Source: Eremophila alpestris peregrina (Eukaryota > Chordata > Aves > Passeriformes > Alaudidae). Taken from it: a stretch of DNA of 64,000 nt. Below, in pieces: positions 26,377 through 39,437 of this stretch. How positions within the stretch are numbered: the first letter of the stretch is position 1; each line of letters opens with the position of its first letter. The translations under genes and the position numbers were made by a program. Where the stretch lies: NCBI GenBank assembly GCA_009792885.1, contig WMCF01000008.1, positions 20,015,578 to 20,079,577 on the forward strand, read 5' to 3'. The notes below the pieces were generated by a model. The model did no database searches and was not told where the DNA came from. It saw only the letters and a program-made list of their open reading frames with translations.

Positions 26377-26425
26377 TATAAAATCACTTAGATTAGAAAA
26401 GATCATGACGATCATTGAGTCCAAA
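26377..26425 (-). mobile_element. Old CR1 3' terminus remnant
   Basis: On the plus strand the order AAAATCACTTAGATTAGAAAAGA, GATCATTGAGTCCAA is the reverse complement of a diverged CR1 end (TTGGACTCAATGATC..CTTTTC..). Only the last 50 bp or so are recognisable. The sequence inward to about 26540 may belong to it but is too diverged to assign. Confidence 0.65.
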
Positions 26426-27668
26426 AGAAACATCAAGAAAACAGCTAAAGTCTGATGTTGCTTTAGCTTTGTGTGACCTCTGCTTTGACATGGAACGTGC
26501 TGTGCACTGAGTGCACACTGCCACCTCCATACCCCACCACTCTTCAGCAAGACACTTGTGAATTTAAACTGAGTTACAAACTTCTGTCCTACTAATATGA
26601 ACAGAATTTTGTCACACACTTGAATTCCAGTATAGGTTTAAGCAGCCTGTTGCTTAGCAATGAACCTGGGCTTCTGCAGTTATATTTTGGTGATCAAAGG
26701 ATGCTGCAAGACAGCAGAGAGCACAGCATCAGCTGTTTTGTACATTTAACAACTTTTCCCTACTGTTATGCTGTGAAAAGGACTTAGGGGCAAGAACAAG
26801 GTTGCAAAACAAGAATCATTCTTCTTTCCTGTCTCATGCAGCACTGACCCATGACTTGCAGGAATGTTCCTGTCCTCAAAACATTCTTGTCCTCTAAAGT
26901 TGGTGCTTGTCTTTTAGTATTGTGCAGTTAAGTTGTCTCTTCTTTATAACCCATTATCCACTTCTTCTCCCAGCTCCTTTCTCCTTTGCAATTTGCCTGG
27001 CTCATATACGTCTTTTCACTAAAGTTTTTATACTGGTTTGTCACCCTTACCTTGTTTCCTTGGAGCTCATAACTTTTGACTGCTTCAGTGCAGAGGATCT
27101 CTGCTGGACCAGGGGGATCCTTACTCGGGATGAGGGTTTCTGGCAGCAGTTAGCCTGGGCCATCACCACCTGGAATCCAAGCTCACATGTAGGTGCTGCC
27201 CCTGCTCTCAGCAGGTCTTGAACACCAGCAGTTACCTCCCCACTCTGGGGTACAGCATGAGGCTAAGCCTGCCCTGCAGTGAACTTCTCAAATCCTGTAT
27301 GGCTGTCTGGGTAAACTTAAGGACACTGGATTTCATTGATGATTTGCATGGTTTCATTTACCTTATAATCTTTCCATCCTTTTCCCTACCACAGTTTTAG
27401 TGTGTTAGTTTCAGTTCTACATTTTTCAGATTTAAACTCTTTTAGGAGGTAGTGGGAATTGAATTTACTGATAGTCGAATTTAAAGGTAACATGATGAAC
27501 CACTTTGGTTCATGGAAATTTTACTTGCAGAATATGGTCTTAATGTTTTGGAAAAGCATCTTGTAAATTAATTATACTTTTCTTCTACATAAATGTCAGT
27601 CTGTTCGCAACAAGCCACAGATTTTCATGCTAAAGGTCTTTACCTTTCTAACTTGTATCTTTCCCTGC

Positions 27669-27685
27669 AAAAAAAAAAAAAAAAA
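27669..27685. repeat. Poly(A) run
   Basis: Seventeen A residues, followed 20 bp later by a small tandem duplication. No retroposed body is recognisable upstream. Confidence 0.85.
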
Positions 27686-27704
27686 GCTTGCCATCATATT
27701 GGAG

Positions 27705-27738
27705 GAATTCAAGGTGAAGCTGAATTCAAGGTGAAGCA
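27705..27738. repeat. 17-bp tandem duplication
   Basis: GAATTCAAGGTGAAGCT at 27705-27721 is followed directly by GAATTCAAGGTGAAGCA at 27722-27738, one mismatch, with a further AGGTGA remnant after it. Confidence 0.92.
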
Positions 27739-30554
27739 AGGTGATTAGCTATGTAGAGCTGACTTTTTGCTAAGATTATTATGTGTTAGGGAAAATTTTG
27801 TCACTAGAGTTGTAGTCAGATGGAAAAGACCTCATTTTCCCTTCCCCTCTGATGTCTTTTGAAATGTCATTTCAGAACTCACAGAGATATTTCTTAGATA
27901 TAATTTACTATTTCCTTCAAAGTCTTTTCACTCTGCTTCTTTTAATGCTGCTGCCATTTCAGTATGTATTCATTTTATGTGCATTCATTTTCTAGTGAAG
28001 AGTATCAGACTGATCATCTAGAAGTTGGAGAAATGTATTAAACACCTTGGGAAGATAGAATTTTTTGTCCTCACACAATCTCTGCTGAATGGGACTCAGA
28101 CCTTACTTGTAAGACTGAGTAAAAGCATCAGTGACAGGTGTGTCTTGGACCTCCTTTCAAAAACTATGTGTGAGAAAGCTGAATGGATCCTTTGCCTTTG
28201 ATAGAACCTCCTCGTGCAGCAACTAGACTGGGATCGTTGTTCATGGACACTACAGAATGGCTGTGATGGTGTGGGATACTTCTGAATGAGTGGCTTTGAT
28301 ATAAATACAAGTTTTTTGTCTCTGTAAGAAACTTCAGTTGAATGTTGGCACCCAGACTTTTGCTCAGTCAGAAATCTCACAAACATCTCTTTCTGTTTGT
28401 TCTAACTCATTTGATCCTACTTACTATGACTCTAATACGCAGTTTTAGATTCTGCAGCATTCAGAAATAATGGCTAGATTCTGTCAGCCTAGCTTACCTA
28501 AACAGCCTTCAGATCTAAGCCTATATGACTCTAAATTCAAGGCTCAAAGTGTTTTCTAAAATGCTAACGCTGTCTAAATGCTTGGCCTGTGCTACCTGTC
28601 AGAGTAAAGCTGTTGTGAAATAAAAGGCCATAGATTCATGAGGTCAAGCTAGAACTCTCAGATTAAGGCACTTAAACCCATGTGTTCACAGATAAAACTT
28701 TGCTAGATGTTGAATCTCCCAAAAGAGTCAGTCAGTGTCGTTTCAGTCAACAGCTTTAAAGACTAGAGTGGTTTTAAACTGACCTCTACTTAGGCAGCGA
28801 CCGTTTCTGCTTAGGAGAAGGGTCCTCTATACCTGAACTTGAATAAACAGAGAGGAGAAATAGGAACTGCCCACAGAGCTGGCAGAGCAGATAGCAAGGA
28901 CTGCCTCATCCCTTTCCCAGGAACAGGGATTTCCCAGACTGAATATGATGAGTATCCTTCTGAAGGGGAGAGGGGGCCCAGTTTGCCAAGAGCAGCAGCA
29001 GAGAAAAGAGGCAACAGCACATAAAAGAGTCAGCAGCAGGGGACAGGATTCTCGAAAAACAGGTTTTAACAAAGGTCTCTGGATCTGGCTGTGATTGCAG
29101 TGTCCTGAACCAAGGTTCCTCCAGCACACCCTAAATAAAGAGAAATCTTTTGTCTTTGGCTACAATTCATGAGTAGCTGAATTAAGAAAAAGTGTAAAGA
29201 AGCTGAAAGAACATAAAGTTATTTGGACAACTTTTTGAATCTGTATGGCAGTCAAGATCCCTCTTAAAAAGTCCTGGGAACTCTTGATACCAGAGGCAGC
29301 CAAGATTGCTAAAGAATTATTTCTTTTATATATTGTTTTTCTTCCTGTTCTTCAGTTCATTCATTTTGCTGAAGTGACACAGTCAATCTTCCTCAATTGC
29401 TGATAAAATCAGTTACTGTCTTATTAGGTATCTCCTGTTGTTTCCTTTTGGTAAGGAGTTAACTACTGGGGTAATGGTGGGATGTGAATGGTCCATAACT
29501 CCTCAAACTGCAGGTTTGCACTGTGGGAATGCTCAGAAATCCTGGTTTACCCAGCTATTGGAGCTACAAGATTCACCTGAGTCTTCCTTGGGTCTCATCT
29601 AGCCCATATGGCTGGATCTCATCCACACAATAATTAGTGTGGGGAGAACTCTAGACAGGCAGGGGTAAAGCCTAAGATGAAAACAGCTTGTGGCAAAAGC
29701 ATTGATCTAGACCTTGGAGATCAGAAGTACCTGAGGATGTCTCAGTTTAGGACCCAGCAGTGCAGACTGGGAGCTTACAGACTGCCCTCTGTCACTTCTC
29801 CCTCCGAGTGTGGTAATGGGAACCTCAACAGCACAGAGAGGATTTTGGAAAAATAGGGAATTTACTGCAGTTATAAGAGGGAAAGGAATGCAGGAGTAAG
29901 CTGCTGAAATGATGTTTAGCTAATTTAATTTTTTTTTAGTTGACCTAGTTTTCAAGCAAAAATACAAATGTCTTCTCAGGTTCCTTATCATTAAGGATAT
30001 ACACAGGTTCTCTGCTGATTCAGGACCCTATGGCTGTGAGAACTACATTGCTCCACTTACATGAGGGCAGAATTAATTCTAGTTATATGAAATTAGGGGG
30101 AAAATAGTAAAGGTTTTCAATAATGGAGATTGTCCTTCCATTCAAATTCAAATTTCATATGAGAAGAAAGGTTTTAGGTCTACCAAAGTAATTTGTAACT
30201 TTGGGATTAAATTTCAATTTTTAAAATAGAAATTTATTGATCATTCATTGCAGAAGTCAAATTCTCCTTTATTTATTGAGAGAATAAACAAACAAACTAA
30301 ATACCAACAAAAAAAAAGCTCCAAAATAATTTTTGTAAACGTAGAAGTGCTTGAACACCATGCTGTTTTTTGTGTTTTCAAAAGAAGTAAGCAAAAGAAA
30401 TCAGTTCAGGTTGATCTGAAACACACTAGAAAGTAATTTTTAGGTTCAGCCACCAAACTGAAAAATCAATTATTTTCTCATGTCTAATTAGGATTGTAAG
30501 AAAAAAGCCTTAAAGAAGAGGGGTAGGAACTATTTTCCACAGCTCAGTGTTCTC

Positions 30555-30569
30555 TTTTTTTTTTTTTTT
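30555..30569. repeat. Poly(T) run
   Basis: Fifteen T residues between TCTC and CTGCTGCTG; simple repeat with no associated element. Confidence 0.85.
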
Positions 30570-33294
30570 CTGCTGCTGTATTCCTCACAGGCATTGCTCT
30601 ATCCCTTTCTGTTACAGTTAGTTATGCAGGCTCCAGTGCACCTTTCCAGTTATTAGCAATACACAGTATCCAAGCTGCCTCTCCTTCGAGCCCCATTTTT
30701 AGACACAGAAGGGTCTAAGTAGCTCCTTTGCGCTCACGGGCAGGAGGTGATTTTGCATGCACGGCTGCCTGCTTTCAGTGGGTGTGTGCCTGCTCCATGG
30801 ATGAGAACCTCTCTGTGAGTGTAGATTTCATGAGTAAAACTTAGCTTCTGATGTATCACTAACACATCCTTAACTCACAAGTTCATGACTTAAGCTGGGT
30901 TGCTACTGGATTAAAAATATCAGTTTAATATTTTATTAATTACATTGACAGGGCACTCATGTTACTGGAGCTGTTTCTTGATGCTAATATTCTTGGGCAA
31001 TCTCTTTTGCTTAATTAGGACCTTATGGAAGACCTGTACCAGGAGCACTCTATTTTCAGCTAGGCCTTTTCACTAGTGATACCATTTGAAGATGGAATTA
31101 TCATCACTTTGGCCCTATGTTCTGCACTCGAATCTCTTTTATGTAGCATGGGTTTTCTTTCCACACAGTTGCTTTCCATTTCTTCTAAATGAAGTTGGGC
31201 TGCTTGTTTTGGCAGTTCTTAGAATCTCTGAAAGGCTTTACTTAAAAATACTTTCAATGCACTCTGCATTTTCTGCAGTCTGGTTTCTACTTTTGTCCCT
31301 ATGATTTAGAATAGCAATGGTGTTTATTTTATTGCACAATGTGCACTTTTTCATAGTACCATATCAGATGAGCTTTTAAAGAGAAACCCCCAGTTGATAG
31401 TATTGGTGATATCTGGTTTGTGACAATACCAAAACATTTCACATCATTGCATTTAGAAAATATAGAGCTCATGTTTCTATTTTAACACTGACCTAACATG
31501 GGACTGTATTATCTGACAGTTCCTTTGAGTTACCTGTAATGAAATGCACTCTCTACACAACTGAATTAGAGTTGAATACATTCTTAAGGACATGGGAACA
31601 TGAGGAGATATGCACTCCTGTATAAATATCTTCCAATGCGTTCTTATTTTTTGCACCTGTTGTTTTATTTTAAACCTAAAAAAAGAATCCAACAAATAGC
31701 TATAAAATAACATCAGTGCAATTGTCACCTATTTTGGAGGATAAAATAGAAACTCTCCCCACATCCTGTTCAGTTTTTAACTCTGAGAAGAATATCAGCT
31801 TTTAGACCACAGTCTCCATGAAACTCCAGTGAAAACATTTTACTGGTAGCCAGATTCTAAGCATTAATGAGCTCCTCCAAGCCTGGGCCGGGGCTATAAG
31901 CAGTTTCAAGTAGTTTTTGGCTGTGACTTTCCTGAGGCATGAGCCTGACAGCACAGAGAGAAGCCCTATGGACTGAAGTGATAAAAACAACAGCAGAGTT
32001 GCAATGTCTACTGGAGTGAGCCATCTACTAGATAACTTCCAATACCTTTCAAAATAGGTAGAATAAAAACAGGTACAGCACCTTAGATCAGAGGATTGAG
32101 TAAAGAACTGATTTCCTGGAATTTATGAGATTAAAAGAGCTGCCTCATCTCTTAATTCTCATAAAAACACCATCTATTGCATATTTTACAGTAGCAGCAA
32201 CTTTGCATAAAGTGTTTATAAGTATCTTTTTCTAACAGAGTCTTAAAATATTTCTCTTGATTAATTTAGTTTCAGCCCTCTCTCCTGAGCTGGAAGCAGC
32301 TACATTTCCCCTTGAAGCTATGGACTGATTTGAAAGGTTCCCCAGGAGTCTGCTGTGCGGGGTCTTGCTTTGTTACCTGATCCTGGAAGAAGGGGTGTTC
32401 TCTGTGTCTGCCAGGAAGAACTTTTTCAATAGAGTGCTTGGCACTCCCAGGCCCTGGCTGACCCTTCCAGCCTGGCTGAGGGCATTTAGCACCATTTCAG
32501 AGTGCACCTCATGGGGGGAGTATTAGACTGACGCTTGCATACTTTACCTCCAGAGACTGAACATGAGCCAAATTTGTCAGCTTCCCTTGGCCTCAACTGT
32601 AACACTGGAAAGATGATGGGGAAAAATTAATGGAAACTTATTTGAGCAAACGAAAATCTTAAATTCTTAATATCAGGGCCTTAAACAAAATGTCAAAGGT
32701 AAAAAATGAAACAGCAAAATGTAATTCTAATTCACCTCCAACCAAGGCCTCATGTCTCACATCTCTCCCCACTAACTTCTGGAGAAGAATTTCAAGGTTT
32801 GAAAATCACGTATAACAGCAGGGTCTTCCTCTCTTTCCTGCCTCCATCCCTTTCTATGCAAATTAGGAATTCATTGCTTCCTTGAGGACATCCCTAACAT
32901 TCTTCAAATTTTTTCAATGTTGCTACAACATGTCAAGCCTATGATATGTCATATCATAAGGAGAATTGAATGTATTTACTTTCTTATACACCAAGCTCAT
33001 CCTTATCTTCCAATGCCACGTTTTGTTTTTGAGCTCTGTCATAAGTACTTTACATTTACTGTTAATTTGGGTTTGGAGGACACTTGTTCACATGCTCCAG
33101 GTAAGTTTGATTTTTAAGTGTGTACTAAATTTTAAGCCCAAGGAGAGTAGTGCTTTCTTGCAGTATTTTATTTTCATAGGGTTAAGGTCAAGAAGGTTTC
33201 AAACTGGTCTCTCACACTTATATAGCTGAAACCTGTGCAGAAATAGAAGTCCTAGCTTGAAAAATCTTACATAAAGTGTCACAGATCATGCTGA

Positions 33295-33336
33295 GACAGA
33301 AGACAGAGGACAGAGGACAAGGACAAGGACAAGGAC
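33295..33336. repeat. Short GACAGA/GGACAA tandem repeat
   Basis: GACAGA units grade into AGGACA and then three GGACAA units ending GGACC. A purine-rich 6-bp periodic microsatellite about 42 bp long. Confidence 0.9.
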
Positions 33337-36119
33337 CTCATTTATTGGAAGTCAGTACCTTCACAACTTCTGGTGCCTACCTGTACCTTTTCACCTACAA
33401 CTTGGTGAACCATGAAACAATATCATAATCAAAATATCTGTAACAATGCTTTGAAATAGAATTGGTGTCCTGGGATCAGTTATTAAGAGTAATTGTAATA
33501 ATGTGATCAGCATAATATTTAGGTATAAACACATGTTCCAGTAGCACACAGAATTAGGCCAAATCCATAACAGATAAGTGGAGTAATGCTCACCATGGAT
33601 GGATGCCAGAGTACAAAAATGCCCAGTCTCAAAAGAGGCAGCCTCTGTTCTCGTGGGGACAGTATGCCATGAGGGTCACAGCTGTCTGGGGAAACTATTT
33701 CTTTCACTACTCAGACTACACTGTGGGAATACTGAAGAAAGATGGTGACCCCACTGAGGGCATTCAGTGTTATTTAACTGAACCAAGACACATGGGCTCA
33801 ACAGGTTATTTAGCATAAACAAGCCTGAAGTTCTTAGTCTCTCTAGAGGGGACAATAGCTTGTAAAGAAAAAACTTTTTTTCCCCTCACTTACCTCCCAT
33901 ATAAGCACTCTCACAACGTTGTCAAAATACATATATTTAAATTTTTGAGTCTTTAAAATGACAGAATAAAGCCAAGGCCCTGTTTTACAGTCAGTCATAT
34001 CCCAGAGTGCTGGCTGGCCATCTGCTGCCATGTACTGCAGGAAGCACAAGTGTGGAAAATGGCATTTCCAGCAGTCCTTGGGGGAGGCTTTGCTATATTG
34101 GGGTCAAACAGTTTTTTTTCTGGCTTCATGCAGATTATGCATACTGGGGTATACCGTGGTTCTAGTAATTACCAAATAGCTTTTGTTTAAATGACAAACA
34201 TCCATGTGTATGCATATATTGTTTTGTCTATGTGAGAATCCAGAAGCAGATGGCTTTTACCTCAATTTCTATCTTTAGGGAGTTTCATCCCTTCACCTAC
34301 ATGTAAAGAAGGTATTTTTTTCAGGAAAGTGAATTCACTACACTCTGAGACCTTATGCTGGTATTGCACTGCTAAAATACAGCACACATTTCCATAATGC
34401 CCAGAAAGTACTCAGTGTCTTCTCTTAGCTGGAGAAATATCAATAACATACTGCTCTTGTAGCAAAGTCCCCTCAGACTTTATCACAGCTCCTCATCTGC
34501 CAGGATTTTTCTCTTCTCTCCTTTACTAGGCTTGAGCTAGACCTCTTCCAGTAGTGGCTTGGAGTGGCTTCCTATGAAAGCCCTACTCAGGAAGGGGAGG
34601 AATGGATTACCCCAGACATCTATACAATCCTTCTCCTCAAAGATCTCAGTGTAACCAGTGAACAAAAACACAAAACCAAAGCAGAATGCTTGATTTTTCT
34701 TTCTCTCCACACATTTGTATTCCACAGAACTTAAAGAAAACACCTCCTAAATCCCTTCTGAATAATTTAGCTTGAAATGTTTACCCTTTGACAAAAAGGC
34801 ACAAAATAACTAGGAAATACAAAGTCCTGAAACCATTCCCAGAGGCCACCACTGCATACACTCTCTACTTATTTCAGTTCCTTTATGCCAGGCAAGACCT
34901 TACGCTTTCTGTTCAGGGCACAGGAGAATACAAAAGATACTCAGCTTTCCTTCCTCATGGGAATGGGAATCTCAAGAGAAGAAAAAGAGGACCAGTTCGC
35001 TGTGCAGGAAGCTAGCTTACAATGAAAGTAATTCTCCAGTGTGCCAATAGAGGTTCAACATAGCTTCTCTTTTCATGTAAGGAGAAAGTTGCAAAGCGGT
35101 ACACATTTTTGATTTTAATTTTTAGTATGCTTATGATTTTTATGATGATTAATCACCATAATCTATGACACCACCTTCTCATGACAGAATAATCTCCTCT
35201 TCTCCTGGCCTCCTTCATGTAAGTATCTGAGCAACAGGCTCAATAGAAAAGTCAGAAAACACATAGTATATAACAATGTGATAGATCAAAAATGAATAGG
35301 CTTAATTCTTCTTCCAAGAAACCAAAGACCAATCTGCTGAAAGCCCCTGGGGATGGATAAAAGTAGAAGTAATCTGTACTGATGCAATTGAGCCAAGAGA
35401 TTGAGCTAGGTGAGACATTATTACTGTTAAAAATTGTTATAAAAAACCCAACTGATTTAGAACATGCAATGGACTGCTAAAGTTTAGGTGACTAACAAGA
35501 GAAAACAGAAAAGAAGAAAACCTTCTAATTATATCTTAAAAGTAAATGAAATGGAAATGAAAGGATGAGCTGGAAAAATCAGAATCAAATTATTAAAAGC
35601 AGTTTGTAAGTATTTAGAGGATAACAATTAAATGAGAAAAGTAGACAACTGATTTTTCAATAATTAAACATTAATCCACTGCAGTTTCTTTTTTCTCAAG
35701 AGAACTCATGTCACATACAGAAAAATGGGCAACAGCAGGATTTGTCTTGACTTTTGGCTTTTGTGATCTTTCCATATGGCATTTTCTCTCAAGGAAGTCA
35801 TGTATACATGATCATTTTGGCAGGTTCACAGCTAAAAGCACACATCTTCTCTAGAGCTATTTGTCAACCATTTCTTATTATGTCACACTCCCTTGGGCTC
35901 TGTCCTGTGCTCAGTATTCCTCAGTGTTTTTTAATAGCTTGAATGAATAGTTTTTAGATAGTCTGGAAAGAACTTTAATGAAAAACTGAATGAGTGCAAA
36001 GGTTCACTGAATAAGATCTTAACCAGCTGAAGAATCATCTGGTATAAAAAAGAGAATTTCAATAAAGGTGAAATTCAATATATTGCTTCTGGTGTTTTCA
36101 TGCAGAAAAGAGCATCAAC
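33337..36119. other. Single-copy DNA, nothing recognised
   Basis: AT-rich sequence without recognisable transposon ends. ORFs are at most about 75 codons and look random. Confidence 0.5.
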
Positions 36120-36345
36120 TGATTTGCAGCAATAACAGAAAGGACCTAGAAGTTAGAAGGCTTAATAGGCTAATTCTGAATCAACTATATCATGCTGTTG
36201 TAAAAAACGTGTCATTTTGTGTGGCTAGGGAGGTCACTGTTCTGCTGTATATGCCACTGGTGAGGACTCACCTGGAGTACTATATTGATGTGGGCCATCA
36301 TATTTTAAGAAAGATGGAGTTGAAGGAAATCTAGAGAAAGCCAGG
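36120..36345 (+). mobile_element. Old CR1 LINE, internal fragment
   Basis: The order AGAAAGGACCTAGAAGTTAG, CATGCTGTTGTAAAAAACG, GGTGAGGACTCACCTGGAGTA, and ATTTTAAGAAAGATGGAG matches the CR1 ORF2 C-terminal region (the stretch that in fresher copies reads CTGGTGAGACCCCACCTGGA). It has diverged more than the copies at 13.8 and 24.4 kb. The frame is broken, and a possible continuation to about 36430 is too degraded to assign. The 88-codon ORF at 36068-36334 covers part of it and may preserve a short piece of the original reading frame by chance. Confidence 0.75.
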
Positions 36346-36561
36346 AGAAAAGGGGTTTAATAAACATGACCCATAAAATGTTTGGAAAGATATGGTCATG
36401 TTTAACATGCATATGAGCATACTAAACAAGGGAGGAAGGACATGAAAAGCCTTCCAATCCTTTAACAGTTCTTTGAATTGATTTGGTTTTAGCAGAATAA
36501 TTCTGTTTTGCACTCCAAGTCCACAGAGGGTAGGGCAAAAAATAAATAGATTACATTATGC

Positions 36562-36579
36562 TTTTTTTTTTTTTTTTTT
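36562..36579. repeat. Poly(T) run
   Basis: Eighteen T residues 220 bp after the old CR1; no clear link to it. Confidence 0.85.
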
Positions 36580-39398
36580 AATGCTTTAGAATCTTAAGGT
36601 GAGTAAAGAATTAGAAAAGATAGCATTGTGCAATTTTAATACCTGGAAGATTATGGGTGTGTTTAAATAAACACTTCTGAAGAATTCTCTGTGTTCACTT
36701 GATCATGTTGCAATCAAGGTACCCTTTCTCAACCTTTGTTTCTGAGGAAAATTCTTTTCATGTTCTGTGTATACAAATAGTTAGCAACCACTGTAAGATC
36801 ATCATGCTTCATTCAGCCCTAAAGACATCCCAGTGCCTGCTGGGTAGAGATGTGGAGTTTGTCCAGACAGCTCCCTGTAGGTCATTGCCTTGCTACAAGC
36901 ATACACAGGCTGGCAAATTTAACAGCCAGGAACTGTCTTCTGCCAGCCTCCTCCAGACCCAGCTGTAACCCCCCCTTTTTAGTGGGCCACCCACAAGGCT
37001 CTTTCATGGCTGTTATAATCCCCTTTGCCAGAAACATATAGTTTCTCTTGCCAGCTCTGAGCCTTTCATCCCAATATCCAAGAACCAATCTCTCTTTCTA
37101 CAGCCAGCTCCCAGCCTATTTAACTTCTCCCTCCTACTCCAAAAGCCACATAGCTTCTGGCTTTCTGCAAATGTTGGTGATATTTCCCTTTCTGTGCTAG
37201 AAAAACTATTAAATTGTCTTATGGATATGCACCAAACTGTATTAAGTGAGCCTGGTGGCTCATTTTGGTGAGTGATTTCAGGGAAAACTGTGAACCCCCA
37301 CTGCAGATTAGGATTTGGCTGGGTTGAGAAACTGTCTTGGTGGGCTAAAACTCTCCTTTTCCAAATTTGGCACCCTAAATCTGTTTATAGATAACATATC
37401 TGATTTCTTAAAGAGCTTGTAGCAAACCAAACATTGTAGCAGGTAACTTTGATGTTAAAAATAGATGGTTTTTAATACTGGCACAAAAAGCAGATTTTTT
37501 GAAAACAGACCTTTAGAAAGTAAATCAGATGTCCCATTTCAGATGTTCTGCACAGGTAAAACTTTCTTGAAGGCACTAGAATTTCCCAAAGCATGTTTCA
37601 TGGCTTAAAGTTAAATGGAGGTTTCAGGTAAGAAGTCAGTAAGCAGAAGTATTAAGCAATGACATAAAAATCTGTCTTTTGTTTGAAAACTGAGGTCCTT
37701 GCTGCTCTAAAAACCTTTGAGTATAAAGATGCTGATAAGATGAATGCTTTTATTAATTTTAGCAAACTTTAGTGCTAGTAAAGAAATGCAACTGTAAAAA
37801 AGATAACTAACATACATCCTAGAGGTGCTTTTTACAAAAGCAATATTTAGCTGTTATTTAATATTAAAATAAACATTAGGGCAGGGAGGCTTAGGGAAAA
37901 AAAAGGATATTTAGTTAGAAGAATACCTGGGAATCAGGAAAATCCTTTATTGATAAATTTAAGAAAATTATGTTCGAGTGTAATTCTAAATCCAGTAGAT
38001 TATGATAAAGCACCAAAATAAAAACATTTTGCTTTTATTCTCTGTGCTGAGGACTTAACTCAAGTACACAGGGTGAAATAGCTGGGCCAGGTCTTATATC
38101 AGATCTCCATTTCTACCCACTCCAGAGCTTTCCAGCCTTGCAACCAGTGTACCTGAACAAGATGTTCATCAGCTTCGCTGTCAGTGCCATCAATGGGAAG
38201 GCAAAAGTACTAGAAAGCTGTCAATGCACTGCCCTCTTCTCTCAGGTATGGATTTTTGTTCAAATATCCTGTGTAAAAGGCTGGATTTCTATTCACTGGC
38301 CTGAACCAAGGACGACTCCACCAAAATTGCTGGCATGAGGCTCATTCAGCTGGGATGGGAAGTAAGATCTGTATATTAGAGTATATCTACATATATTGCA
38401 GGTTTTATATGCTGAGCAGTGTAAAGAAGAATTTACAAGCCAGAAATGGTCATTGAAAAGCTTTGAAATTTATTTGGGGAAAACAGTTTGTTGAACTCCT
38501 ATAATCAGAGAATTCCTCTAACCTACTTGCTGTAGCATGAATGTTTTAAAGTGTTTAAATCTTTACTCTTACCCAGAATAGAGAGGGAGGAGGGAAAGTA
38601 ATTCCACCCAATCACATGAAGTGTAACCTATATGAAAACTAAGAAAGCACTTTCCAAATATAAAGTCTCCAGCATTGTTACCTCTTCTTACTCTTCACTG
38701 CATGTGAGGGTAATTACACAGGCACTGACATGGAGAAGAAGCCTTTTTTCCTTATTCAACTGGATGATATCTTCTGGTGATTACATATTTTTGTTTGTTC
38801 TTTTTCAGAGCTAAAAATGAGGTGAGAAAGTGTGTGAGACAGAGAAGGGAGAAGATAATGACAATTAACAGGACTGGTAGTTGTGAGGACCTGTGATCAT
38901 GGATTTTATTCAGTCTGTGCAAACCAGTCAGGGTTTATTCCTGAAAAAGCAAGAGGACCTCAGATTAACTTTTTTTTTTTTCCCCTGAGACAATGCAGCA
39001 GCTCTTCTCTTGTGTGTTGCATTTCAAAGTGAAGATGCCCATGTATGCTCACAGATCTGCCTTCCAGTCTTCTTTTTCATATATGTCAATACATTTACTT
39101 TGTGACTGCAACAAAAGCTGGCTTCAAGCAGGCCCAGGAAGTCCACATCAATTTCTATTTCTCTGCTCATCCTTATGCTCCAATTTGAGACATCTGAAAA
39201 TCGAAAAGGGAACCAATCTTGCCTAATTAAAGAACAAAAATGAAAACAAAACCAAACAAATGCACACACAATTGCACATCCCACTCCAAAAAAAAAAAAA
39301 AAAACCAAAAAAACCACTTCAATAATCTTTTCCTTGTGGTAGAAGTATTAATATACAGGTGCTACATACTAAAGTTACCCCACAGAAGTTTTAGTGGT
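36580..39398. other. Single-copy DNA; weak LTR-like patch
   Basis: Mostly AT-rich single-copy sequence. Between about 36964 and 37380 there is TGTAACCCCCCC, an ACCAATCTCTC, a TATTTAAC and a TTTGGCACCCTAAATCTG, in an order that hints at a decayed LTR. No matching end or target duplication was found, so I do not call it. Poly(T) lies at about 38970 and poly(A) at 39288-39304. Confidence 0.4.
39288..39304. repeat. Poly(A) run in A/C-rich stretch
   Basis: Seventeen A residues inside a longer A/C-rich segment (about 39232-39317). Could be a decayed retroposon tail, but no body is recognisable. Confidence 0.8.
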
Positions 39399-39437
39399 TT
39401 TAATGGTAAACAATGCTAGGAGTTGTTTACCATTAAA
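39399..39437. repeat. Perfect 15-bp hairpin
   Basis: TTTAATGGTAAACAA (39399-39413) and its exact reverse complement TTGTTTACCATTAAA (39423-39437) are separated by the 9-nt loop TGCTAGGAG. TGTTTAC is a forkhead-factor core, so the palindrome places two such sites head to head. It is too short for a normal microRNA precursor. Confidence 0.95.

Larger units (their letters stand above)
26426..33294. other. Single-copy DNA with simple repeats
   Basis: About 6.9 kb of mostly AT-rich sequence. It holds poly(A) at 27669-27685, a 17-bp tandem duplication at 27705-27738, poly(T) at 30555-30569, and moderately GC-richer patches at about 28800-29130 and 32320-32530. No exon, RNA gene or transposon end can be supported in these patches. 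Confidence 0.5.

Noticed and set aside
36964..37432. Possible decayed LTR starting TGTAACCCCCCC
   Set aside because: A CCAAT, a TATTTAA and a GGCACCCTAAATCTG are present, but no clear poly(A) signal, end or target duplication; too weak to call.
38130..38338. Exon-like stretch with a CTCTCAG|GTATGG junction
   Set aside because: The junction places an acceptor-like and donor-like word back to back and no protein family is recognisable.
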